A program made the translations under genes and the position numbers. Positions 38,080 through 50,278 of a stretch of 64,000 nucleotides of DNA are shown one piece after another. How positions within the stretch are numbered: the first letter of the stretch is position 1; every line of letters starts with the position of its first letter. The notes under the pieces are model-generated. The model worked only from the letters and a program-made list of their open reading frames with translations, ran no database searches and was not told the DNA's origin. This stretch comes from Margaritifera margaritifera (lineage: Eukaryota > Mollusca > Bivalvia > Unionida > Margaritiferidae), in contig JAQPZY010001695.1 of the NCBI GenBank assembly GCA_029931535.1, positions 3,166,501 to 3,230,500 on the forward strand, read 5' to 3'.

Positions 38080-39600
38080 TTAAGAATATGAAAAATTTAA
38101 ATACAATTACTACTCAAAGACTTAGAGATTCATTTAAGAGAAATGTAAACAAGTACAGATTTTATAAAATCAAGATTTGTATTAATTGTTCAAAGATATT
38201 CAAATGAACTTGAAGAAAACCATCATGCGAACAATTAGACAGGTTGGCTGTGTTAAAGTACGTCTAGACTTGACGATAAAACTTATGAAGACACCTATTA
38301 AGGAAGGAAAGCTCAGTAGAGAGAATTTTACTTTAGAACAAGACATATAAACATAATCAACAGATGTGAAATGGATAATGTCATTGAACGTTTATTTGAT
38401 ATTTGGGCAGGTAACAAGCGGAAGAAGGAAAATGGATGTTTAAATGAACTTAATATTGAGCAGCAAATTACATTAACTTAGATTCACTGAAAGAAGGAAC
38501 GTAAGGCACACTGACATGTTGATTATATTCAGTTCAAGTGATCCCAACAAGGACAAGGACGATGGGCACCATTACACTGGTGTACAGGATTTATCAAAAC
38601 TGGCGTCATCACAAATAAGCAAGCATCGTGAGCAGGAATACGTCTGCAAAATTACATGAATGTGTTCAGTACGCCATAAACGTTATCTGAACACAAGTGT
38701 CTGAAAATGGACTATTTACAAAGTTTGTAAACTATCATCATCAATTAAAAAGCTTCGTATGTTATTTGTTGTGATTTTGAAAGTAACAATGCCGTAATCG
38801 AACTATCTGTGTTCCGCGCCACAAAATTATAATAGTGCTATTCAGAAAACAGATATACAATGAACAATGCACACAAACAAACATATTCCGTCTTGGTTTT
38901 GCATGTTCTTCAAGTCACTTCATAAATGTTACCAACGAATCATTTACAGAGACACTAATTACATTCTGGTGTTTTACAGATGGTTGGGTAGGATCGTAAA
39001 AATAGAATACGACGAATTATGGTTGAAAAATGCAAAACCTCTGTTATTTACTGATGAAGGTGAGAAACATTTAACTCAACTAACATTTGTCACATCTGTG
39101 TGGAAGACATAAAATACATTAAAGTTCGCGACAGCGATCATTTAACCGGTACATATAGAGGTTCTGTCAATAACGATTGCAGTTTATATTTTAAATATCC
39201 AAAATTCATCCTTTCGTTCATTCGCAGCTTGTCTATGTATCATAGGCACCTATGTATGAAAACGATTGTAAAAACAATGACCCAGAGAAATAACAATGAA
39301 TAACGACATGAAAAATATTCCATCCAGCGTGTACTTCATAGCTTATAGACGCATGAACTATGATAAGGAAATAACAGTTTAAGAAACGATTAGAGTTTTA
39401 GATTTCTATCGATTCATTAGCCAATCTGTAGAGCAATTGGCGAAGAATTTAAACGATGACAAGTTTGTTGAGACAATGAAACATTGTGGTGCATAGGCAC
39501 CTACATGTTTGATCGTGGACCTATTGGCATTTTAAACAGCTTTTTCAAAAGTCAGCTTTATGCAACTATGAGAGTAGATGTAAGTGCTGCATGATAAACA
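38080..39600 (+). pseudogene. Polinton Y DNA polymerase B, right copy, N-terminal half
   Basis: DDGHHYTGVQDLSKLASSQI (about 38560-38620), then the zinc-finger/exonuclease entry VRDSDHLTGTYRGS and YPKFILSF (39120-39230), then the stretch to about 39580. Better preserved in places than 9123-11310, but with stops and deletions. The part that would hold the catalytic motifs is gone. Confidence 0.78.
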
Positions 39601-39824
39601 GAGCTGCAAATGTTTCTGTTTTTTCAGTCTCGCTTGACATTTTGTGCGCTAAAAAAGCACAATAAAGGCTGTGCTGAAGGTACACGACATTTTCTTATTT
39701 ATCTGAATACAGAGGTTATCCTACGGGCGTGCAGACTTTAAGTCTGGACTGCCTTTGTTGTCCGAAATGCTGACAAGGTACACCAAAAGCGCAACAGCCG
39801 ACCTATCATTTTGGATAAACAAAC

Positions 39825-40260
39825 TCATTCCGGTATTGGGATGTACCTTGCACAGGTGGATTCTTTATATCCGTGCTTCGCTTTTGTCGCCGAGAGACAA
39901 ATATTGACGAATAGGGACAACATCTTTGTAAGATACTGACATGGTTGGAATGTGTTTATCTGCTTAGTTTGATTGTTCACTATTAAGTTCAACATCTTTA
40001 ACAACAATATGCTGGTGACGCTGGGAAGAAGCAATTTTAGTACCACCTATCAAATAATACTTTGTGTTATGTGAGTGTGTTTCATTTATTTCTCGTTGCG
40101 TGAGTTCAGCATATTGTGTTGTGCTTTGCACTGTCTTCGTCGCAAGAAGTTGAATGTTATCAACTTTGAAACTAAACATCAAATCAGACACGACATTGAA
40201 GGTTCTAGATGTTCCATCAATTGATTTCTTCCGTAAATGGCTAAACTTTACCAAACCCTG
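39825..40260 (-). pseudogene. Polinton Y gene with the VDNIQLLATKT motif, right copy
   Basis: A frame of 96 codons (39964-40254) carries RTFNVVSDLMFSFKVDNIQL and HQHIVVKDVELNSEQSN; a second frame continues. Partner of 14930-15400. Confidence 0.5.
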
Positions 40261-40439
40261 AAAGTGTCAGTGAAGATGATCTAAATATAGGTAACCTTAT
40301 CTCATGTGCAGCATTTTGCTTGTCTTATCCTGATCAAAAAAGGAAATCTTTCAACTGGACAAATAATGTATACACGATAGCAAGCGAAAACAGGTCTAAA
40401 AATGCTCAAGTACTTTGAAGAAAAGACATAGTAGATCAA

Positions 40440-41020
40440 AGCAAAACAGTTTAATCACTGAAGATGGCTAACTGTATCATTGAGTAATCTTGAACACCTT
40501 TCTCAAATCTAGTTTATCTTTATAACTTTATTGCAATTCAAGTATATAATCCTGTAATAGCAACTAATGTAATTATAATAAAGTAACAAGTAGATATTAT
40601 TCTTCAAAGATTCTACTCTATTTGATTGCTCAGTCATTTTTTACAATATTTCCTGTTGCATCATTTTTTCTGTTGTTTTGTTGAAATATAAATGTTTGAA
40701 AGTTATCAAACTAGAACTCAGTGCAAATATAGGCAAACATAACTTAAATGAGATAAATACGGTGAAGTATGCAATTCAGTTCGATGCCATGTATTCATCT
40801 TTGAGTTCAATTTGTAAACTGTTAAAGTTGTTGATTGGAAGAAATCTGCTGACCAATAATGTCACATTATAAATTGCAACATCTGACAATGATTTGGAAT
40901 GTTAGCAGCTGTAGCATTTACAAAGATTTCATACATCTTCTTGATATGTGTCTGGTCCATTTATTCAGCTCATTTTGAGTCAGGGATTTTACGGGTTAAC
41001 TACTTGTATGTTCCATTTGC
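40440..41020 (-). pseudogene. Polinton Y small membrane protein, right copy
   Basis: Aligns with 15490-16060 along its length; frames are broken. Confidence 0.5.
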
Positions 41021-41141
41021 AATTTATATTTTAAATTCTTATTTGTGCTCTCCATTTCCAGGATAAATGTCATTATTTTTGTTGTCGATAACTGCCAGTT
41101 ATTTTTTCTAGCTGTGACTCATCCATTTCTTCGCTATTTAA

Positions 41142-41300
41142 ATGACAGAAAAAATGTATGATGGTGGTAAAGATTTTGAGCTGAAAGGATATAAAAGTCC
41201 TCCAAATGAAGATGATGATATGGTAGATGCACAAGTTCAAACAGAAATTGATTATACTGTAAATATTGCAAGTCGTTTTGAGGATGAATGTGTTGATGTA

Positions 41301-41352
<52 letters not shown>

Positions 41353-41354
41353 GA
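41142..41354 (+). pseudogene. Polinton Y coiled-coil and membrane protein, right copy, cut by (TA)n
   Basis: It begins MTEKMYDGGKDFELKGYKSP, aligned to the start at 16129. The frame runs into the (TA)n tract at about 41300, after which the sequence matches 18980 of the left copy, so the rest of the gene was lost. Confidence 0.6.
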
Positions 41355-41711
41355 ACAATTTAAACGATAGCCACGACACAATGAGATAATGTAAATGTCT
41401 CTCTTAATTGCATACATTTACTTGATTATGTTTGCTTTAACAAAATCCTCACCATAGGTTGAAAGGAGACGATTCAAGTTAGATGAAGTTAGCTAGTTGT
41501 ATACTATAACAAAATCACCGAAAAAACGTAAACTTAAGACCATAAAAATGACATCATTGTTTCAAGAAAGGAGAAAACCTTTTTTTACAACAAATTTTAT
41601 GAAATAAAAAGGTAAATGTGACTCTTGTTTCATTGATAAAATCAAAATAATACACAAATAAATACATTTTTAAAAATCACAAGTAGAAACATGTATGTGC
41701 TGTATTTCCTG

Positions 41712-41714
<3 letters not shown>

Positions 41715-41763
<49 letters not shown>

Positions 41764-41808
41764 CATATGTGTGTGCGTGTGTGTGTTTGTGTGCGTGTGC
41801 GTGTGTGT
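41715..41808. repeat. Compound (TA)n(TG)n microsatellite
   Basis: TA tract to about 41748, then imperfect TG/CG/TT run. Confidence 0.93.
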
Positions 41809-42689
41809 TTTCCAAAGGAATGGCAAATAGTTTTAAAATTGCCAGTGCCGAGCGTTATGCTCAACACTTTCAATATAGTCAGATATATAAATAAGATTAA
41901 ATATATTTTCGGTTTCTTTGATGAACTTTCTGTTTAAATTTGCTGTTTTGTGATGTACGAGTTGTCCACATGAGTTGTGTAGACGTGAAAGCTAGGTTTA
42001 GTAGTCCAACTGTATTCAGACCTGTTAATATAGCTTAAATGGACTAAAACACTCACAAGATGCAAAAGAGGTAAATGTAAAGTAGTAAGAACGAATGAGC
42101 GAAAGAAACGTGTTCAGTAAATGTGTGTGTGCCATATAAATGTTTGAGAGGTGTTCACTCATGTAAATGCCAAAAATAGTATAATTTGAGTTGAGGTACA
42201 AGACAGTGCCTTATTTTTATATTTATTTTAATAACCTGCCATTTCTAAAACGTAAACGTTAACTTCCACACTGTCTGTCTAAACAGTTTGGGATGACTAA
42301 TGAAGAATGGAGTTTAACTCCCCGGTTTATTGTTACGCCAACAGATCATTAAAAGGCGGAGCCCTTCCTAATGGTTTTTACTTTATGCGTTGCATTATTT
42401 GTATGTGACTGTAAACCATTATTTGTCTTACTGTTTGAAATAGACCCTATGTATAATATCACATAGGTAATTGTGTAGCAACTTAAGCTTTTATGCTTTT
42501 AACTTGGTTTTAGCCTTCTCTTCTTTCTATGACAACGGACCTTGTACATTACAAGGTTCTTCGTACGATGCCATCTAAACGATGACCTTAACTGTTATTT
42601 CTCCTTTGTTTCGGTTTAATTTGTACCTTGGATTTTGTTCATTCCCTGCTCTTCTCGATGTACACACACAATAAAGATGTTAGGTATGG

Positions 42690-42870
42690 TAGTAGCCGCG
42701 GTTGATGTAGTGGTTAATGTATCGGACTCGCGACCAGAAGGGCAGTGATTCAAATGCTACACATATAAAGATCTGTCGGCTGCCGTGTCGTGTATTTGGG
42801 CAAGAAATATTACTCCAATTGTCTTGCCACATTATGACCAGAGATGTGTTGATGTTCCCTTTGATACCAA
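42690..42870 (+). mobile_element. tRNA-derived SINE, right copy
   Basis: Better kept than 19690-19870: box A TAGTGGTTAATGTATCGG, box B GGCAGTGATTCAAATGC, then GTATTTGGGCAAGAAATATT and ACTCCAATTG, a body seen in several aquatic-animal SINEs. Same site as in the left copy, so it was inserted before the duplication. Confidence 0.65.
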
Positions 42871-43379
42871 TCAATTAGTCGTTAAATCATGCGAGAAGAC
42901 TATTTGTACTTTGCTCATAAAGAACTCGAACTTGCATTTATCTCACTGTCTGTCCTTCTGTACATACTCTTTGATTTCACCAATGATGCAACAACCTTGG
43001 CAAATTTGGAGAAGTCTCTCGACGTAATATGTCTCTAAATACTTTGTTCATAATACAATTATGTAACACAATGCCAATCAATAATGATTATATAGCAAAG
43101 TACTGTTATAAGATACTTAATTCTTTAATATAACTCTAACTCCGAAGACAACTTTATAAAACTCAGGCAATGACTAGATTGTTTTATCAAAATGTAAGCA
43201 CACATCTTCATGATTATTTTTTCTTTTAAATAATTGAATAAATTTTAACGTCAAGAACAAGGTAAATAATAGAAAATACACACCAGAAACATTTTGATAA
43301 TTTCAAATTTTAATATTTCTACTAAACTAGAAATCGTGTTACAAACGTTTAAAAATGAGCAATTAGTGTAAATTATTAC

Positions 43380-43448
43380 CATGGACAATCCTCATCCAGG
43401 TGGTATCTTCATTTGTCCAGTTGCACAATCCTTCGTCAAAATTGCAGT
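43380..43448 (-). CDS. MAM domain 2, N-terminal exon
   Basis: A small 69-nt phase 1-1 exon, with a T-rich acceptor ending TTTTTTTAAG and donor CCATG|GTAATA. It encodes CNFDEGLCNWTNEDTTW, again the MAM start signature with two Cys and Trp. Phase and sequence join to the exon at 37733 across an intron of about 5.6 kb that carries a Polinton remnant, a SINE and microsatellites. A dead copy of this exon lies at 20381-20449. Confidence 0.82.
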
Positions 43449-43459
43449 CTTAAAAAAAC

Positions 43460-45095
43460 AAAACAACCAAACAAAGTAGGTACGTTGTCATAAACTATAC
43501 ATTTGCTAATGGCAATTAACAGGATTAATGTACCTTACATACCCGCAACAAGAGAAAAAAATTGCGTATTTTCCATTGCCTCGAAAACTTTACCTTAATT
43601 AAAAAACTGCAAACATCTGACAACGAACTGCAGAAGACTGGTTTTTAACACAGAATACACACAGATATATGTAGATAGTCTGGTTGGAATGGTTGTTTCA
43701 TAGATCTATAATGTCCGAGGAATAGAAATAAATAAAATAATCCCGCTCTATGACAAACTTTTCGTGATCATCGTTAGCAGAAGCATTTCTTAATTAAAGT
43801 ATTACTACACTAATTGAGCCAAACATATGCTATTGCTTCCCATTGTTGACATTAGGAAAATCACTAATATTTTTTCAGAGATTGTTCCGAAGATTTGATA
43901 GGGAGTGAAGAATGTTACTGGCATTCAATAGAAGGCAGGATCAAAGCATAGATAGGACATACAATGTATATTCAGTTCAACTTCTTGACTTTTACATATC
44001 ATGACAAAGTAAGCAGGTGTGATTCAAACGGTTACGGAAAAGCCACTGGCACTACACATTTATGCAATTTCATCCAAATGCAACTATTACCAGCATATGG
44101 TACATGGCCGGTGCTGATTTTTGTCTACGTTGAGTCGAAGCTAGTGCCTAACAAAACTAAGATGATCTTGGCACATCTGAAATAATGTCTCATGCACTGT
44201 ATTTCATCAAAAATGTTGCAAATGGAAGGAAATATATATGGCAATTAATTAGTGTGGTGATGCCTTTTACTCACACATTAGTAACATTTGCATAGTTTGT
44301 ACGGTAGGAGCAGCTTCTCAAACAGACACGTTTGTAAACTTGTTTAGTAAAGAGATTACATCTATTATCAAATGATCGTAGGAACAAAAGGTAACAAATG
44401 ATTCACTTTACAAACATGTACTAACTTATATATTAGTTTCAGATAAAACAAAACATATATTTGCTGAGGCGAGTTGATGGAGGAATACTTTTTCCAAGAA
44501 CTCAAAAGGAATCGAGGAAGACCTTATACGACAATGTTGGACAAATACAAGACGTGTATTGCTTACAATTGTTAATTTTACATTATTTTGAAATATGTCG
44601 TCTACAGATTTAGTATTTGGATGGATACTTGTGTTACAAATCCGTAATTGAGTATTCCAAACAATCAATATCATGTCTGGTTGAATTAAAAGGAAGATGT
44701 CGACTTTTCTACATGGAACTCTGAAATATACGATGTCAGATCTTTATGTCTTAATCATTTAATCCTCGCGGTTTCTTGATTTTTGTATTTGTTTACTGAA
44801 ATGTCATATAAAGAACTAACGATATTGGACACAATTTTAACTGAGCGTTGTAGATGAGTCTTTTTATCAGAACTTTATTAATATTATCAACAGTTTTCCA
44901 GAAATAAAACCAACAAGGAACATAAAATAAACATCAACATATTGATTAATTACTGACCTCCGGTTCCATTAAATTGAATTACTCATTAAATAGCGATACT
45001 ATTGCAAGGGGAATTAACGCTGCCTCTGAGATAGTTACATTTTCAAAGATAATGAATTGCAAAATACATTAATTATTAGTTGAGATTTTAATTAT
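43460..45095. other. Receptor intron between MAM 1 and MAM 2
   Basis: No feature recognised. The duplication ends near 43700; beyond it there is no left-hand partner. Confidence 0.5.
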
Positions 45096-45103
45096 ATACA
45101 CAC

Positions 45104-45451
45104 CTGGACATTCTCCTTTTGTTAAGGATATATCATCTATTGCCATGTAACCTTCAACCTCACCTCTGATCGTCCCCTCCACAATCAGTTTATAATCTAC
45201 CCAACTGACATCAAGTGACACGTGGTTCCATTCATGTGTAAAATCTGTAACTAGTTTTGAAACACCTCTTTCTCCAGAAGTTCTACATCCTATCACAGAT
45301 ATATTGAGCAAGCCAATGGAGGGATAGGATCCACTGGACCAGAACTGCAGGCATCTTGCAATGTTAGACTTCCGGATCATTGTCACTAGCTGAGCTGACC
45401 TTTTCAGTGAGGAAGCGGCAGTTGAATTCAGATAAGTAAAGAATCCAGTTC
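45104..45451 (-). CDS. MAM domain 1, C-terminal exon
   Basis: A 348-nt phase 1-1 exon (116 codons), with acceptor TATAAAG and donor TCCAG|GTGTGT. After splicing the text reads NGTGFFTYLN, the MAM G-x-G-x-F-x-x-x strand. It continues with a third Cys in ARCLQFW (family C-x-x-F-x-Y/W), a WNHVSLDV strand and GYMAIDDISLTKGECPG, the classic MAM ending (I-A-I-D-D-I-x-x-x-x-x-x-C). Exons 46972-47118 and this one give a 165-residue domain, a normal MAM length, with all four Cys. Confidence 0.86.
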
Positions 45452-45459
45452 CTTTATAC

Positions 45460-46285
45460 CCAGATAGTCGTATTATTGATGAAAATGAAAGCAATAAAAA
45501 CGTATCCACATATTGCGTTCAGTTTTCAAAGTTTCGAGCAAAGAATAAGAAGAAAAAATACTTTAGAAATGTATAAGTACTTGGAAAGACAATGTGTATT
45601 TTACGAAACTTAAAAAATATGAACTTATTTTATATGAAATCTGCCATAATGAATAAAGTAAATTTTACTATTAGAATATATTTGACCACAAAATAGCCCA
45701 AACAGGTGACTGAGCAAAGACATCTTGCTCGTTGATATCAGGAAAATCATTCTGGCTAAAAGTTTCCAATCCGCTGCCTTATAGACATGAATCTAACACG
45801 CAATGGACTAACCTATTTTCTCCCAGTTTAAAATTGTTATATTTCATCAGTAAGGCGTATAAGTAACGTGTAAAAAAAATATTTGAAAAGAAAAATGAAG
45901 AAGAAAACATATTTGATTTGTTAACCAAAAACATTGATTTATCGATTATTTTTGTGTGCTATACAAACAAGTAATAATGGGTCTTTAGAAATGAGAGCGA
46001 AGGCAGAGTGCAATTCAATGTTTGGTGTGTTTTAAACCCTTTTTTTCTTGTTTATTGAAATGGCAATTAGAAACTGTCGCGAGAAGTGTCGCATTGATCC
46101 GGAGATTAAATCGTGCTGCATATATATTTTAAGCAAAATAATGTATAAAGCTTATTTATTTTCTCTGTATTCAGTTTGCGATTAGAATTAATCTAGGAAT
46201 TACACGAGTCGACTTATATGTATGAACAGGAAGATATATGCACCAAAGTGTTGCACAGGCCACATAGCTTACGTTTTCGCCTCGG
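45460..46285. other. Receptor intron within MAM 1
   Basis: Nothing recognised before the tandem repeat at 46290. Confidence 0.5.
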
Positions 46286-46289
46286 CTGT

Positions 46290-46830
46290 AAATGGCGAGA
46301 CATTTATCACTTCTCTTGCGTTGACGCCGTCGTCGTTGTCAACATTAATAACTCTGTTAAAGTTTCTTGAAAATTTCATATCTTTATATCAGCAGAGTAG
46401 ATGTATTCAACTGAAACTTGACTCAAAGATTGTATCTTGATATGCTAATGTGTCCTGTCTCACCTGCAAAGGCAGCATAGTCGGAATCAACATTGTTGAA
46501 AGTTATATATCTTCTTCATTAATTGCTGTATTTAACTGAAACTTTGGTTGAATATTACTATTATTTGTATGACAAAAGTGTGTATCCTGATATGGTAAAG
46601 GTTCCTGTCTCACCTGCAAAGACGACATTGTCGGCGTCAGCATTAAGATTCTGTGCTAGCGTTTTTGAAAATCATATATCTTCTGCATTAGTTTCTGTAT
46701 TGAACTGAACGTTTGGTAAAATATTAATATTTGTCTAAACTTTGTAATTAGGTATGATATGTGTATTGTTTCTCCTGCTTAAGCTGAAAGTTGCGCAATC
46801 ATAGCGCCTTTCGTTGGAGAGACACATTCT
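46290..46830 (+). repeat. Degenerate tandem repeat, unit about 150 bp, array 2
   Basis: Three to four units with TTCAACTGAAACTT, ATCCTGATATGGTAAAGGTT, CCTGTCTCACCTGCAAAG and TTGTCGGCGTCAGCATT. It sits in the intron of MAM domain 1. Confidence 0.65.
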
Positions 46831-46971
46831 GTGGAATCATATGATCTCTAATGACTCGAATTCTTCCATGGTTCATGGGCGATTAAAACATAAATCTAGA
46901 AAAGAGTTTGAGCAACAATAAAAGCATACGTGTCACATATTTTCCCTTCAAAAGCGTGGATGTGACTTTAC

Positions 46972-47118
46972 CGTTTTTGTACGTGTGGTCATGTAACTTA
47001 AGGGATTCCGGTACAGAACTGGCTCCACTTTTAAGCTTCCAATTAACGGAGTCGTTGTCATTTCCTACTTTCCATCCACAAAAGCCATCTTCGAAGTCAC
47101 AATCCGTGGAAATGTTCA
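46972..47118 (-). CDS. MAM domain 1, N-terminal exon
   Basis: A 147-nt phase 1-1 exon, with acceptor TCTGTTAATAG and donor AAACG|GTAAAG. It encodes CDFEDGFCGWKVGNDNDSVN, a textbook MAM start (C-x-F-E-x-G-x-C-x-W...D...W), and ends in DHTYKNG, the conserved D-H-T before the G-x-G-x-Y/F strand that opens the next exon. MAM domains are extracellular adhesion or dimerisation modules of receptors and meprins. Confidence 0.86.
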
Positions 47119-47124
47119 CTATTA

Positions 47125-48090
47125 ACAGAAAATGAAAGTAAACACTGACAAACGTATGCGATTTTCACTTGAAGCTAGATGTTTCATTTACTTTAGAATT
47201 TTTGTTTTAGACTTGTATGTAAAAGTCACGCGCCCAGACTCTATCAAATTGTAGCACATGATGCATGCACATTCGTATTCAATAGATCTTGTAATGTTGC
47301 GAGTGGACAGCTGGGAATGCATGGGTGTAATGTCTTGATAGTGGAACGGATATAAAATTGAACACATGCTCAAGACTCGACATTTCAAAACTATATGACG
47401 ATTTTCGCAACTGAACATTATTTCAAATCTAATGTCTAAAAAGTGTTGTAAGTTCTACATTAACTTAACTTTAAGCAAGGTATATCATCATTTTCAGGCA
47501 ATAATTGGTATTTGAAAATTGTTTTCTCCAAAAGTTTCCTGGAAATGAGACCCGACTGAACACATTGTGTAAACCGTCATATATCCTGAACGCGAGTCAT
47601 AAGCCACATTAGAATCATTAGAATACCCCTTTCAGGCTGAGGATATTAACAATGAACGAGCCCTTGACAACACTAGATATTGAGAATTTCCGCTACATAA
47701 AACAGCAAATGTTCTAGCAAAGGCGATGGAGCAAATTTCTTCAGACCTTTCCGCTTCATTCTTAAATTAATTTTTGAAAATATATTTTACAACTATTTCT
47801 AACATGGCATATTTGGTGATCTAAGTGTGAATAAAAACATATTTAAAGGTGGAATACCACATATAAGTGTTCTTAAATTAACAAAAAAGCATAATTATGA
47901 ACATGATGTTCTCACTATATGAACTTTCTTTCCTGCTTATGTCAAGAAGCCTGAATTTACATAGCGAACTCACATATATTTCCTACAAGACTTTGCGTCT
48001 ATAGGGTCTAATTTAATTTTTTAAGTATCTGAGGTTACAGGAGGGTTACAAGAGAAGCCTGACGTGACAAACCATTGTTCTGCATGAAAC
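47125..48090. other. Receptor intron between F5/8C and MAM 1
   Basis: Nothing recognised. Confidence 0.5.
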
Positions 48091-48094
48091 TTAC

Positions 48095-48242
48095 CTTGAG
48101 ATACTGGACATCCAATTACGTCAAATCGCATCGATGGGTGGCCATGCCATTCCTTGATGAGAATCCGGACATAAGTTGCCTCCACTGCGCATGTCAATTT
48201 ATTAATATGGATGCTGTTAGAGTCATTATTACCTTGAAAGTC
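48095..48242 (-). CDS. F5/8C (discoidin) domain, exon 3 of 3
   Basis: A 148-nt exon, phase 0 in and phase 1 out, with acceptor GCTTCCAG and a strong donor CAAG|GTAAGT. It encodes the domain's C-terminal part: DFQGNND (family F-x-G-N-x-D), then TYVRILIKEWHGHPSMRFDV (family Y-I-R-I-x-P-x-x-W-x-x-x-x-x-L-R-x-E) and the closing Cys in IGCP. With the Cys of exon 1 this gives the family disulfide. The phase-1 end matches the next exon at 47118. Confidence 0.82.
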
Positions 48243-48249
48243 CTGGAAG

Positions 48250-49270
48250 CATCACAAAGGTACAATGATCATGTTTCTACCATGGGAATATGTGTTTTCG
48301 TCATGGTTTTGCCTCTCAAGACCTTAATGTGTATCCCTTTCAAAATCTAAGTATCAACGATTATGCCACTTTGCTACTTTGACGGAATCATATCAAATAT
48401 AACACACAACTAAAATTAGCAACATATTGGCTGCATTGTAAATATTCATTAATACATCCTAAATACAATACATATATTATAACTAGAGATTCATCCGATC
48501 GTGTCTCCATTGTTAAATAATGTATATTGACATATGTGGTATATTGAGTACGTTTTAAAACTAGACGATTTATTGGGAATAATTAACCTTGTTTGAAGCT
48601 ATAATTTCTACACGACAATTTCCTCCGTCAAATGCATTGTGTATTGATGACTGTACATGCTTATTTTTCCGCTTCTAATTTTCTTCACAGTAAACAGTGT
48701 AATCTTTATGTATATTTCAAGTTTCAAGTATATTTAATTTCGAGTATACGAATCAGACATATGCATCATTTAAAGATCTTGAGATATTTTCATTGAGTTG
48801 TCCATGTTGTAATTTACCTCTAAGATAGTTCCCAACCATAATCTACTATGTATATTAAACTTCCTTCTGGACGTTTCAATACTTTATATGTTACACTGAA
48901 ACGAATATATGATATCTCCCTCCCCTTCCGCTCAATGGTCTGATGGAATTATGTTCTGAACATTAAATTTGTGCATCCTATCATTCATCCAGACAAGTTT
49001 CTTCTCAGCGTCTATATCGGCAAGATCTCATATACAGTCCTTATATTGTTTATAATTCCTTTACATTTCCTGATACATATCGCTTTCCTGTATAATTTTT
49101 TTACCATGTCAAAATGTTCCAGCCTTGCTCTGACTGGATAAATAAGGCTATATCATAGTCATTGCAAAGATAACTCTGTATCCGAGCGGGAGTAGTTGAG
49201 TGACATTTCACTGGCTGTACAATTTAAGGCAATGATTATCAATAATCACATGCAAGCGTAATCAAATTAG
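48250..49270. other. Receptor intron within F5/8C
   Basis: Nothing recognised. Confidence 0.5.
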
Positions 49271-49281
49271 CATTCACCGAC

Positions 49282-49452
49282 CTTTAATTCATTGACAGAG
49301 CTTCCAAGCACAGAGTTCCATTTTTGTTCACCTTCCAGTTTGTAATAAAAATGATACTTTGTGACGTACTGTGGATTCGTTTGAGACTCTCCAGTTATAT
49401 TCCTTCCATGCGTTGCGATGGCTTGGACAATACTAGATTCATTCAAGCGTAG
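49282..49452 (-). CDS. F5/8C (discoidin) domain, exon 2 of 3
   Basis: A 171-nt phase 0-0 exon (57 codons). It starts after TATTCAAG and ends AAAG|GTCGGT, a GT donor that is weak beyond the first bases. It begins LRLNESSIVQAIATHGR, which matches the family's L-x-V-x-x-V-x-T-Q-G-R core, followed by YVTKYHFYYKLEGEQKW, which matches the W-V-T-x-Y-x-x-x-Y-S-x-D-G-x-x-W strand pair. There is an N-glycosylation motif (NIT). Confidence 0.82.
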
Positions 49453-49879
49453 CTTGAATACATTTGAAATACAGCGAATGAGCAAGTGGTAACTTTATCC
49501 AAAGTTGATAATAAATTATGAAATCACAGAGGAATAAGCTTGTTCTGGGAACGTCAAAACAGATGGTTTTAAGCAAGATAAATTCAATCCGTCAACTTAT
49601 GAGTTGAATATAACATTCATTTAACCACTGAAAACATGCATAGGTTTGTTCACGGTATAGACAGAATCATTTAACTTATTCTGAATTATTCATATGATAC
49701 AATCCATACATCTCTCTGTCAACCAATCAATAATCCAAATGATCAATCAATCCATCTGTCAATCGATTAATGGGTCTATATGTCTATCCATTTGTCTGTC
49801 ATGTTTTCTGTTTTGCTTTCTGCTTGACTGTGTGTTATCCTTTTATCTTTCAATTTCTTTCTCTATTTTAAGCACTAAC

Positions 49880-50070
49880 CTCTATATATATAGCGCTCTT
49901 ATTATCCTTGGCTGCCCATCCTCCCATATGGTTGTCTTTGACGTAGACCGTATTTAATCTGCCCCACCTCACTGCATGACGATCATTGTACTGGGAGGAA
50001 GCGTTCAGCTGTTCATCGGACACCCTGTATTTGGGTCCAGACACGAGGTATTCATCGCACACATGGTGTT
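49880..50070 (-). CDS. F5/8C (discoidin) domain, exon 1 of 3
   Basis: A 191-nt exon, phase 1 in and phase 0 out, with acceptor CTGTTGCAG and donor TAGAG|GTTAGT. It encodes the start of a coagulation factor 5/8 type C domain: the first Cys (HHVC), then a VSDEQLNASSQY stretch matching the family's I-x-D-x-Q-I-x-A-S-S signature, then GGWAA matching the conserved G-W-x-A, and an end (IYIE) leading into the beta strand that continues in the next exon. F5/8C domains bind membrane lipids, sugars or protein ligands outside cells. Confidence 0.8.
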
Positions 50071-50152
50071 CTGCAACAGTTAAATACAATATGCTACAAA
50101 TTTCTGATTCTGAAGCCTTTCTGATTTTTACATGTGCCTATGATAGTATCAC

Positions 50153-50278
50153 CTCTCCAGTTTATATATGTTCTAGGACTGAATGGACGGTCAGAAAAAG
50201 AACAACTGTCCTCGAACGTATTGTCAGCTTGGAGTTTACACTGACGTCGTATAAAACTGGGTACCGTAGTTATGCTTG
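50153..50278 (-). CDS. Short Cys-containing exon upstream of the F5/8C domain
   Basis: A 126-nt phase 1-1 exon (42 codons), with acceptor TTATTTAG and donor GAGAG|GTGATA. The frame is open and joins in phase to the F5/8C exon at 50070. It carries two Cys and the pattern FEDSCSF...D...INW, which resembles the start of a MAM domain (F-E-x-x-x-C-x-W...D...W), although the next exon begins a discoidin domain. It may be a relic of a third MAM start or just a linker. Confidence 0.42.

Larger units (their letters stand above)
31600..43700. repeat. Right copy of the segmental duplication
   Basis: This copy holds the intact linker and MAM 2 exons used by the receptor gene. Its Polinton Y is strongly shortened, and one deletion joint lies at the (TA)n tract of 41300-41350. 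Its Polinton X keeps the segment 31600-35260, of which only the coiled-coil part (31620-32100 against 4700-5190) is matched in the left copy. Confidence 0.8.

Noticed and set aside
44426..44674. 82-codon minus-strand ORF in a receptor intron, tested as a missing exon
   Set aside because: No domain signature, no matching phase-1 acceptor and donor pair, and MAM 1 and MAM 2 already join directly.
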